Shown here piece after piece: positions 39,201 to 50,440 of a stretch of DNA of 64,000 nucleotides (the first letter of the stretch is position 1; the number at the start of each line of letters is the position of its first letter). The notes beneath the pieces were generated by a model. The model was not told the origin of the DNA. It saw nothing but the letters and a program-made list of their open reading frames with translations, and did no database searches. A program made the translations under genes and the position numbers. The DNA is from Serinus canaria (Eukaryota; Chordata; Aves; Passeriformes; Fringillidae), in the NCBI RefSeq assembly GCF_022539315.1, contig NC_066314.1, positions 50,963,180-51,027,179 of the forward strand, in the 5' to 3' direction.

Positions 39201-39282
39201 GGAAGGAGTAAGAATTTTTAATGCAATTAATACAGATTTTTTTTTTTCCGTTAAAAAATACAGGTAAAGATTACCATCCCTG
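33296..39282. other. Unique non-coding sequence with possible conserved element
   Basis: About 6 kb without a gene or recognised transposon. 36090-36700 has a mixed composition with many TAAT/ATTA motifs, which resembles vertebrate conserved non-coding DNA in texture only. Frames at 34603-34863 (minus, 86 codons) and 36083-36322 (plus, 79 codons) have no recognisable domain. Confidence 0.5.
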
Positions 39283-39412
39283 TAAATTCTCAAGGTCAGG
39301 TTGAATGGGGCTCTGAGCAACATGCTCCAGTGAAAGATTTCCCTTATTCCAGCGGGAAGGTTGGAATGAGATGATCTTTAAGGCCCTTCCAAATCAACCC
39401 ATTCTATGATTC
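39283..39412 (+). mobile_element. CR1 LINE 3' end fragment
   Basis: This reads in CR1 sense: 'CAAGGTCAGGTTGAATGGGG', 'CTCTGAGCAACATG', 'AGATGATCTTTAAGGC', 'CCTTCCAAATCAACCCATTC', ending ATTCTATGATTC at 39412. There is no poly-A tail, as expected for CR1. Confidence 0.9.
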
Positions 39413-42400
39413 AAAAATATTAAACATGGTACAATTTACTAGTTTGGATTAAAAATGTATTTTCTGTCAGATTCATGGCATGCAAAAAACATTCAAAACA
39501 TGAATGGACAATGCAGAACCACTGAACAGCCCACCCCACTGGGCACAGTTAACACACCAGCTGCATTAACACAGGTGACCCAGGAATTCCCAGCCCAGAG
39601 TAATGTCTAGGGGCTGAACACACTTTACTGCTCAGATGCCTAAAGTGGTTACTTAAAAGTGAACCTAATGGTCTCCACAGAACCAGCTCAGGGTTTTGAT
39701 CTGCACAGAAATCAGCCTCCATAAAAAGCAGACAGGCCAAAGATGCAAAGAGAAAATATGCAAGGAGACATAAAGGAAATTTGATCCATGCTCAAGAAAA
39801 CTTGATTCACTGTAAATGTCGCTGCACATAAAGCTCTTCAAGAGGGGTGCAAGAGCAGGCAGGATGTGGTGGATGAGCTTTGTGCAGGCAGGATGCATTA
39901 TTTGAAGGAACATGCTGCAATGATTCCAAGTGGCACTCATTTCAAATCAGTGGGTGAGCTGTGGGCAGGACAGAGAGGTCATGGGAGTTTCTTAGGAGGG
40001 AGGAAGTGTTCTCGTGTTGCACCACCTAGATGGGTGCATGACTTTCATCCCTAAAGCCACACACAGCATGTGCAGGTGTCAATTCTTTTGTTCTCTTTCG
40101 CTCTTTTGGCAGAGGCAGTTAGAAGGCGTTTGTCTTGACATTACTCTTTGTCAAAAATAAAAAGAATCCTTTTGAAAACACTGTATAATTTTGGACATTG
40201 AAATACAGCAACTAGGCTTGATAGAAAAACATCTGCTGGTACATGATTAAATTACTACCCTCTGTCATGTTAAGGGGTCTGAGATCAGTGCTGACTAGGA
40301 CTTATCTGATGTGTCAGTGCAGCATGGAACTGTTTTTTTTATTAACATGAATGCCTCCCTTCTCTCTCCTGGCAGCATCAACTTACATGGCATTGGCAGT
40401 GTAGGAAAGGTGTACACCGGCTCTGGGGATCCAGCTCTCTAGCAGAGGTACTCTGGTCCTCCTGGTCAGTGGGACTTGTCAATTTTCTGATGCAATTTCC
40501 ACAGCACCTTCCTGGTTTTAGGTGTGATTATGTCCCTGAAATTCACTTGTCATTTTTCTATTCTTTGACTCTGACCAAAGACCAGTCTTTATCTGATATC
40601 CAAAATGTTTACAGTGTTCTCAAATTTATAGTTCTTTTTACCCAACATTAAAGATATTTGGTTACTTTAATTAAAAGTAAAGTAAAAAGTAATCATGCTA
40701 GAGTAATTACTCAGACTTGTCATCCAGGGTGTCTAGGATAGGTATTGTATTATTCATATTATAGCTAATCACCTTCTGAGAAGTATAAAACTTCACATTT
40801 GCTAGCACTGTGACGCTAACACTTAAGAAGATCCTACTAGACATTCTCCTTGTGACAACACAGTTTTCAGGAGTCACAGGGGAAAACAAGGGAGTGAGGT
40901 TTTGTCTAGACTACTGTGTAGTAGACTGCCTGCTGTGTAAGCAGACAATGATATTTGCCTGTAAGCTGAACGAGGAAGATGCAAGACCAAGATGATTCAC
41001 AGTCTGGGAGTGTGTTACCAGGGCCCCAGACCTGAGGTGATATTGCAGGCTTCTTGCAAGCTGTGTTGGTTGGAGGGCAGCAGCCTTCTAAGCTGTTGTG
41101 GTTATTTGCAATTTAATCCTATATCACTTCTACCTAATGGGGTCATTCCAATCCCTCAAAGATCGAAGTTTCTCATCTGGCACAAGTGAAACAAGGTATG
41201 GATAATAACAGGGAGCTGAAGTCAGCTCTCCAGGAGCCCCTTCTGAACCCAAGAGAACTGTTGAAATCCTGGTCAGACTGACAACTCTGGTTAGAAGTCA
41301 GGCACTGCTGCCTAAGAATGAAAAATCCATGAGAGGCATGGAGAGGAAAAGTTAATGCAATATTAAAACTAGAAATATCCATTCTGTCAAATGAAATGCC
41401 CTGCTGTTTGATCCCATTTACTGGAGTAAGGCTTGGTTTTTAAATTACATGTCAGATATAATTTTGCACCGTGGACATGAAATGTGGGATTGTTCTTTAA
41501 AGGAAGAAAAGATCAGCTCAGATCCACGTGCCTGACTAATAGTGAGTTCTCTTGCATAATTGTTCCAAATTTGGCAGCCAGCTGCATCCTTGAGTGAGGG
41601 TTTGGAAAGGGGCCATGGGCACTGACAGCAGGGTCCAGTGCTGACTCAGCTATCTCCATCTCCCTTGGAGGCATCCCTGTTTTGCAGTGAATTCTGCCAG
41701 GTGGACCCAGAAAGCAGAACACATCCACACTTCCTTTAGGATGGCATGGCAGCCCCTGCAGTGAGTTCATTTCAGGGAGAAGCCACAGTGTTTGTGCAGA
41801 AAAGGACAAAGACAGAGGAATAAGAATAGGAACCAAGTGACCACACCTCTTTGTGTGTTTTCTGAGTTTAATCAAAAGCCACCAGCCTGTGCACACAATA
41901 GCACAAAACCAAGTTTCCCAACCTTTCTTGTGGAACAACACTTCTGAAAACATATTCAAACTTACTTCAAGAGGTTGTCTTCCTCTTACAAGCCATTTAT
42001 CAGCCTTATTTTAGTGTCTGGTTTGATTGTATCTTTGCTCAATATGCCTTTTGGGAAGTGAAGGCAGAATTAGCACCTGTGTTTCCATTCACTTTGTCTT
42101 TCTCCGCCTGAATTTTCATGCTAGAAGAAATTTTAAGGGTGATTGTCTACCTTACTGATGTGATGGGAAGATTCAATCATTCCGTTCTTTAAATTAAAAG
42201 CCTTGGACATCTAGAATAGAAGGCAGTCCCCATAGGAAATTTTTAATTAAGTTTTCTCTCGTTGATTAAAATCCATACTAGTGTTTGCAGGTCTCAAGGC
42301 AGACCTGGGCCGCATTTTGCAAGGTGCTGTGTCAACCTGGGAAAAGAACTTCACCTGATTTTAGCCACCCAAAAGTGAAGCACCTATGCTGTACTTGTTG

Positions 42401-45400
42401 AAAGGGTTCTCTCTACAGCTCTCAACAGCAAACCAGCCCATTCTGTGATATGTGTTTTAGAAAAGTGGGGTCAGTCTTCTCCTGGAAGTGCCTCTGTCCA
42501 TTAACTAAATAAGAATCTTGGTGTCTTGGTGTAAGGATGAATCAGTCCTGGTGTGTGGTCTTTTTCACCACAGGAAGAAACAGCCCTTAGCCCACCTGAA
42601 TCCTAATTTCTGCAGCAAACAATGAAACAGGAGAAATTAGGAAAACAGTACTGAGTGAGGAAATTACTTGCTTATGTTTCAAAGGAGAGAGGGAAACAGC
42701 ACTAAGACCTTCCTGCCCCCTTACCCCAGTGCTGGTTCACCAACTCAGCTGAAGATTCGAACAGTGTCTCCCTGGCTCAGTGAAGATGGAAGGTGGTTTT
42801 CCCAGGATGAGGTGAGATTCCAAAGGTTTCTATGCCATTGTGTTTTACTTTCCCCAAGAAGGAGGCAGAACTTGAGGAAGCCTTGCAGATCTTTGCTAAG
42901 AACTCAGATTTTCTCCCTACAGGAAGCTCTTCACACCAAAATTAGGTTTGGGCTAGTGTTGGCTCTCCATGTGATTGTCCAAATGAATTCTCTGATTTTG
43001 TCACAGTTTGATATCTGTACCAGGTACTCCATCCTCAAGAGCTTGTTCTTGACAGCTTTTTAATCACATGGATGGTCAATTACAGAGTTAGATTGCATGA
43101 GTTGAGCACAGTGAATCTCTTTTTCTTTTCTTCATTTTTACTCTCTCTCTATTCACAGATTTTTCTGGGAATAGACAAGAATTTCCTGTAATGGCTTTGT
43201 TTTTTGAAAAGATCCATACATTTGCGAGCAAATAATTCTTAGCCTGTAGATTGTTCACCAGTAATTTGTTGAGGGTATTTGGAATGCATGCAATGTTGGT
43301 TAGATACATAATTCACTTCATATTGTTACTGTGCTCTGATTGTGTAATTTATATTATAAAATATAAGGCAAATTATGAATTTTACAATTGCTTCAACAAC
43401 AGGAAATTTACTCTCAGTGCATATTTGCAGATTGTGTCTCAACATTCATTTTTCATGAGCTTTCATTCTGGCAAAGAGGCTTTGCTACAATATTTCTGGA
43501 AAGCAAACACCAAAAGGATCTTAAATACAGACAAAACAGTTGGGGAAACAAACTTGCATTCAATGGAAAGCACTCACTGAATTTGTCCAGGACTGCTGCT
43601 GTGCTGTTTTGCCCAGTCCTTCATCTCACTGCTGGCCTGAAGGTTGAAAGTGTCTCTCAATGGAAATAATACAGAGTGAGAAAAACAGAAAGCCACAGTG
43701 TACCTACCACTAGCTTCATGATTCAAGACTCCAGGTCATGCACTGGATCACTGAAACAGAGACTGCCTCCAACCATCTTCTCTGCCTCTTTGGGATGTCT
43801 CCCCTCCATACTATCTGTGGTTTCCTATTTATTTACCCAACACAGACATGCACCCTCTTTTTTCAAACGACTGGCCCCCTTGTATCCTGTCGAGCAGCTG
43901 CAGCTGGGCCCAGGCCACTGCAGGCACTTCACAGGTGCCTTTGGGCTCCCCAAAGGTGCAGGGGGCCCTTCTCTGCCTGCTCAGACACCATGCTTGGGAT
44001 GGCTTCAAGGAAGAAAGGGAGAGGCATATGGCTCCCTGCTGTGGCTGAGGGAACATCTGAGCACAATGGGACAGCCAGAAAGCCAGACCTGGGGCATGCT
44101 GCCAAATGTAGTGCAGTGCTGACAGCTTTGGAACAATCCATTGAGATATCAGAGCTTTCTGCCTTGGGATTTGTTGTTTTTTTGGTGGTTTTGTTTTTCT
44201 TTTAATGCATTCACAATTGAGCTCTACCAAGTCACTCAAACAAAGCGTGTCAAAGCTTGAAAGCCCTGAAGACATTATTTATTTATTTTTACAAATCCTG
44301 CAATAAGTCAGTTTAGTTGTTCTGAGGTTGTTTTAGGATTTTGGATATTTTTTTCTGGGCCTTTTCTGCTCCTTTCATCTGGGGAGTCTTTGGTTCTAAG
44401 CCTATGAGTAGCCTAGGTAAAATGGTGGATAAAAATCATGGCATTCACTCATTCACTTGACAGTCTGAGTTCTCCCACCTGCTGCTGGTCTGCTGCTGAC
44501 CCATAGAGAGCCAGAGGGGAGAGGCTGGGAGAGCCATTTTATTGATCCACCAGTAAACTAAAGCCAAGATTTTTAATCAAACCTTTCCATTTGTCTATAT
44601 GTGTCCATGTATGTTCATGGAAAGCCCTGGCCCCATGCATTGTGAGCAGTGGAGCCTAATTTGACCCTATTTGCCTAAAATGCCCATAACTGGGGCTAAA
44701 TTTTTCCTTATTGTCCTGAAACTGGGGAAATTGCATCAGCATTGCAGTTGACCACAGCTGCCCACATGGACAATTGGAAGATACCCTGTGCCTTTCTGGG
44801 CTTGGCACTGCACCCAAGGTGTCACACTTGCCCGGTGCCTGGGCACCAGGGACTCTCTCTCTGTGGCACAATGCACAGCACATGCCATCGGTGCAGGGCC
44901 CGATTGCCATCTCCGTGGGGGAGGTGTAGGAACATGGCTGCTCCAGGCATGGAAGGGAAGGAGGACAAATCTCTTCTGCCAGCTTGCATGAAGCAGCAGC
45001 AGCCTCCCTGCGCAGTGGCTGCTTGCTCTGTACATGCCTGGCTGCAGCCTTTAATTAACTTCCCTGGCTGAGCAGAGCCATTGCTAATGAAGCAGCTAAT
45101 TCTGAGAACAGGGGGCATGTTCCATCACTTAGTGCATTCCTGTGATTCCAGAATCCCGTAACACCCCGTTTTCCTCATTGCTTCAGCTCCTTCTGTATTT
45201 TTATATTTATAATTCCACTTCTTTCCCACAAGGGTGTCTGTGCTCTGGCTTCAATTACATTTCTGCAAAAATCTGTCTGAGCAGGGTACAAAGCTTCAGT
45301 TCAAGATTTACCAATATCTAATCTCAGGAGAAAAGTTCCATGTGAAGTACAAACCCCAAATTGGATTTATGTGCTCACTTGGAATTAACACAAGCCTCTG

Positions 45401-48400
45401 AATGAGATTTCTTTTCTTCCTCAGAATGAATTCTGTCCATAACTACTCTGACAAAAATAAAATAAACTAGATTGTTTTTCTTCTTGTTGTTCATCATTTG
45501 CTATTGTCAAAACACCACTATTTTTGCCCAGGATCAAGGGTGGTGCATCAGCTGAAGGTTTAATATCTGATACAGCCTCTAGCTCAGTCTCCAAATAGGT
45601 GTAAACCTCACCAATGTGGCATCCTGAATTTTTTTTTTCACTGCTTTGAGGTTTTTTTTAACTGCATTTTATTCTCAAGGCAGCTTGTCTTAGAAACTTC
45701 AGATGAAGTTTAGTAGAAAGGTCTTGGAATCAATTTTGAGAGAAGGAAAATCTCAGAGGGAACACACCTTTTGGAAACTCAAAAACTTCAAAATAACATA
45801 AACTCCAGAAGATACTGAAACAGTGTGCAAGGGCTGAAGGAAGCCTGTGGTTCCAACTGAACAAACATAATTAAGATGGTGGTTTTTGCTCAAATTTTCT
45901 GTCAGGCAATCCCACCACCTCTGTTGCTGCTTATTGTGCTCTGTTAGTCATTGCCTCCCCCAGGACACTCTGAGAAGCTCCTCACTGTTACTGGTCGGGG
46001 GGAACACCCAGGTTTTGGAACGCTGGGCAAAAAGGAGGATCTCAGCACTACTTTGGTGTCAGAGGCAAAACAGACAGCAGCGACCAAGTTAGGAGAACTG
46101 ATTCCATAGCACCCAGCAGCAGCCTCTTGGAAGCCACGTGGCTGTAAAACCTTATCTGGGAACTTAATGAGCCATGGTCTGGAGAAAAACTTTTGCAGAC
46201 CCCTAACCCTTTCTCATCACTGTGCTCCTTTCCAGCTAGGGAAGAGAGCAAGGAGAAGAAAACTGCTGAGTGAAGAGAATAGAAAATGTTCAGGCCAGCA
46301 AGGAAAGGAAATTTCAGAAACTGCAGCTGGTTGTGGTGAACAAGCTGGATTCAAAGGCAAGAAAAGCTGGGAGGCCTGAGCAGGAGGAGGTCCACAGGCA
46401 GCAAGAAGAGAGGCAGTAATAGAGCTAGCTATTTGCTCAATTAATTGTCATTTGTTTAATTTGTAATTTAGAAATGAAATGATTTTTTGTGATTCATTCA
46501 GAGGAAATTTCCCGAGGTGCTGAGAGCAGTTTCCTGAAGTGAAAGATGATATTCTGTGATTAGGGAGATGATTATTGCACTCGGGGCTGAGGGGGCTTCT
46601 ATAGCAAGGCACAGCTCAGCTGCATATCTCTCTAGTCTTAAGCCTGTTAAGGAAGCTTCATTCTTCATATCCTGATATTGGTCTTGGTAAAGCTTAGAGA
46701 TGTTAAGGAAATAAAAATAAAGGGCTAATAATGAAGTGCAGAAAAAAATTAAAATGTGTCATCTTATTAACCATTACCAAAAGTGGTTTTATTTTATTTT
46801 TAATTCTGTATTGACTCTATTGATTTAGTGTTCTCTAAAACAGTAATTTGTTCAAAGACACTTATGTACTTTTCCATTTTTTCATCAGAGGAGCAACATA
46901 CTGAAAACAAATATTGACTCTTGTATATGGAAGTTAAAACGCATACTGCAGGCTTGTGGTTTTGTCCTGTATGTTTTCATGGAGAGAGAGAAGTATTTCT
47001 GCTAAGCCAGAAACAGGAGATATTTTTAGCTGCTAAATATTAAAAAATCAATGAGTTCCCTACATGAAAGCATGGTGAATATAGAAATGTTGGGCTGTAT
47101 TAGAAAGGAGATATCTATTAAAAATAGCTGTAGGAATACAAAACACTTACAGATCGAAGAAAATTTGAGTTCAGCTTTGTCTCACTCATAGACCAGGGAT
47201 TTTGTGAGCAGGACTGCACACAGTCCTGTAGTGACAGAATAGTATACTGAGAGTGCATATAGGGTCCTGCAAGATTTCAAAATCATTCCAGATAAAAAAA
47301 ACCAACATCATGATTATTATAAAAGACAGAGGTTAGTCAATAACTTTCAAGAAAGGATGGACGTCCGAAGGCACAGTTCCAAGTGCCCAAATTCTACCTG
47401 GGATAAAAAATCATTTGGTGGCAGTAGTTCTACACTCTGTGTATCAGAGCATCATTTATACCTGGACAAAAATATTTTTTACTCTCCTTTTGAGCGAATT
47501 TAGCACAGACCATAAACTACACTGCAGAAAGGGAGAGACAAACTGAGCACTTTATTATTTATTATTAACAATATTACACTTCAAACCTGCAGTAACCTGA
47601 GGGGTTGGGATTCCACCTAGTTAGGCACTGGACAAACACAGGCAACAAGGCAGTATTTGTTCCCCATCCGTCTTTTTTTCCTTCCCCCTCAGTGGTCTTT
47701 CTGGGAAATACACAGGGTAATAACAAAAAGCCCTGTCCTTGACCTCTCTGAAGTCAGGATTTTTAATCTTACAATAAGCCACTAGTGCTTGGAAACCCAA
47801 AGCTCTGGATTTTGCCAGATGAAGTGAGATAAAAGAGTCTGTGCATGCATTACTCACCGCATGATCCAACTAATGTAAGGTTTGTGAAGGAATGTGTATC
47901 TATGTATCTACCTGTGCCAGTGATTTCTAGCTGGAAGGGATGAGCATCACAGTTGGAGCTACAGCTTCCAGTTTTACCAGTGCTGATGCTTTTGATTTCC
48001 AACCGTGTTCTCAATCGCTCCCCACACTAAAGAACACAGATTTTGTTCTTCGAGATAACTGTAAAAACTGTAAGAAAGCAACTTTTCAGAGACCCCACAC
48101 AGACTTTGTGGAAATTCGTCTCAGACAAATGAAAGAAGAGCTGGGCAGGCTCTGAGTAGTGCTGAACCTGACTAAGCCTCCTTTTCCTGATGTGCCCAAG
48201 AGGGGAGGCACAGAATAAAACAAAGAGCCAGCACACTGTGATGCCCACATACATCTGTGAATGTGTTGAGACTTAGGGCAGAAGTCATACTCAGTTCATT
48301 GTCTTAAATAGCCATTAGTTTCCTGAACTAAATGAAAGATGCATGGATTTACCATTGTCCAAATTCCACTTCTTCCACCAGGCAAAGTCTCTTTCATTGT

Positions 48401-48714
48401 ATTTGCTGCCTCTGAAAACTTTTCTTAACACTTAAGATAAATGTGAGACAATAAAGCTCAGCTTTTACAGCACTTTTCATGCAAAATGGACCCTTAAGCA
48501 ATTTGCTGAGTTAAATCACACAGTTACAGAATTAAATAATGTAAATTTAATTTTTTAAGATTTAATGCATTAGTTCTTGTTTTATTGCTACTGTACAATT
48601 TGAATAATTCTTTCCCTTCTTCTTAGTGCTACTATTTAATATTTATATAATAGTGCTGATCAGAGGCTCAATAATACTGAACTAAGTGTTGGACAGACTG
48701 AGAAATCACATTAT
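39413..48714. other. Unique non-coding sequence, two GC-rich patches
   Basis: About 9.3 kb with no supported gene. GC-rich patches at about 43860-44110 and 44790-45010 lack stop codons in several frames at once (frames of up to 155 codons on both strands), so they reflect composition, not coding. 41513-41959 (minus, 148 codons) and 42668-43063 (plus, 131 codons) are also unrecognised. AT-rich stretches near 46430-46620 and 48420-48660 look like conserved non-coding DNA in texture. Confidence 0.45.
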
Positions 48715-49550
48715 GCTCCTCAAGAGCAGATCCTGAAAAATGGGATGCCATCCAGAGGGACCTGGACAGGCTTGGGGTTTAATAAGAGCAAGTGCGAGGG
48801 GCTGTGCCTGGGTAAGAGCAACCCCGGGTACTAACACAGGCTGGAGGATGAACAGGCTCAGAGCAGCCCTGCCCAGAAGGACTTGGGGGTGCTGGTGGGT
48901 GAGAGGCTGAGCATGACCTGGCAATGTGAACCCACAACCCAGAGAGCCAATTGAACCCTGGGCTGCCTCAAAACCAGTGTGGGCAGCAGGGCAAGGGAGG
49001 GGATTCTGCTCCTTTCTCCTCTGCTCTGGCAAGACCCCACCTGCAGTGCTGCATCCAGCTCTGGGGTCCCAGCACAGGAAAGACATCAATCTGTTGGAGC
49101 AAGTCCAGAGGAGGGTCAAAAAGATGTTTAGAGGGATGGAGCACCTCTCCTACAAGGAAAGGCTGAGAGAATTCAGTTTATTCAGCCAGGGGGAGAGAAG
49201 GCTTTGGGGTGACCCAATTTCTGCCTTCCAGTGCCTGAAGGAAACCTACAAGGAAAGATGGAGTGAGACTATTTACAAAAGCATGGGGTGACAAGGCGGG
49301 GCATGGCTTCCAAACAGAGACATTAGGTTTAGATTAGATATTAGGAAGAAATTCTTTACTGTGAGGGTGGTGAGGCACTGGACCAGGTTGCCAAGAGAAG
49401 TTGTGGGTGCTCCATCCCTGGAAGTGTTCAAGGTCAGGTTGGTTGAGGCTCTGAGCCACCTGGTGAAATGAAAGGTGCCCTTGGAAGGGGGGTTGGAACT
49501 AGATGATCTTTCAGGTCACTTCCAATCCAAGCTGTTCTATGATTCTATGA
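48715..49550 (+). mobile_element. CR1 LINE 3' part (end of ORF2 plus 3' UTR)
   Basis: The best preserved CR1 in the window, about 835 bp. It shows the classic blocks in order: 'GATGCCATCCAGAGGGACCT', 'GAAGGACTTGGGGGTGCTGG', 'CTGCAGTGCTGCATCCAGCT', 'GGAGCACCTCTCCTACAAGG', 'GGAAGAAATTCTTTACTGTG', 'GGTTGGAACTAGATGATCTT'. It stops exactly in the terminal TTCTATGATTCTATGA at 49550, without poly-A. An internal deletion after about 48773 and frame breaks in the ORF2 remnant make it inactive. Frames such as 48926-49291 are shadows of ORF2. Confidence 0.96.
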
Positions 49551-50357
49551 ACCTTCAGAATTTTGCTTTTACTGATACCAGTGGTAAAACGTAATTGGTT
49601 TTGCTGAAGCTCTTAGAAAGACCTCATCCAGTCATGGATACCTGATGATTCAGGCATCTCTGGTGTGAGATGCTTATGGCTTTAAAGGTCCAAAGATGAT
49701 TTTCTGGATGTTTTACCTTGAGTTATAGCAATTCTTGGTTCGTGCTCAAGGCACGGACACTACAGTGAGGTCTTTGGTGTGCATCGCCAGTGAGCAGCAG
49801 TCTGGTGAAAACTTGGCTGAGGAGACAGACATGAGCGCTTTGAGTGTCTGGTCTGGGTGTTGAATGCAAAATAATATTGAAAACTGCAGCCTCATTGACT
49901 GCTGAGCCCTGGCAGAGAACTGTCAGGAGACAAATAATGAACGTTGAAATGCTTAGCCTCTGTCAAATGGCCAGAGGCACAAGAAATTTGGAGGTCTTCT
50001 TTCCAAAGCATTGGGCACCAGTGTGTGGTGGAGAGGAGTGACTAACTCTGCTTCAGACATGAGACTTGCTGGGGCCACAGGCACATGCACAAGCAGCAGT
50101 GTTTGAATCAAGCCCATGCTTTAATTCCATGACTATTTCTAGAGTGATAACTTGTGGCTCCCTGCAGTTTGCTAGCAGAACTAAAAATTGCTTCAAGTGT
50201 ACTGACCTTTCTATTCTGAGCCAGCTTTCACCAGTCCCTTAGAAACAGCAGTGAGCCCCAGGGGAGCCTGCAGGCTGCAAACTGCCGTCCTAAATACTCC
50301 CACGTCTGTTCCAAAGTGCCAACTTCCCCAAGGATGCAGAAAGCCCGACCTTAGCAC
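49551..50357. other. Unique non-coding sequence
   Basis: Nothing recognised between the CR1 3' end and the hairpin cluster. Confidence 0.5.
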
Positions 50358-50440
50358 AAGGGTCTCCTCTTAGAAAAGGGGAGACCCTTTTCTCTCAGGG
50401 TCTCCCTCTCTTTCTGGAGAGGGAGACCCTGAGAGAAAAG
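50358..50440. repeat. Two tandem hairpins sharing a GGGTCTCC module
   Basis: Hairpin 1 has arms 50358-50371 and 50376-50389 (14 positions, one G-T wobble, loop AGAA). Hairpin 2 has arms 50387-50410 and 50417-50440, a perfect 24-bp stem with loop TTTCTG. The module GGGTCTCC or its complement GGAGACCC occurs four times in alternating orientation, so alternative pairings between the hairpins are also possible. No terminal features of a transposon are seen. Origin by repeated template switching is the simplest explanation; a structured RNA is an alternative. Confidence 0.93.

Noticed and set aside
41513..41959. 148-codon minus-strand frame
   Set aside because: No recognisable domain; length is within chance for 64 kb on six frames.
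43676..44275. Overlapping frames of 148-155 codons on both strands
   Set aside because: Several frames are open at once in a GC-rich patch with few stop codons; no domain, splice pattern or start context favours one.
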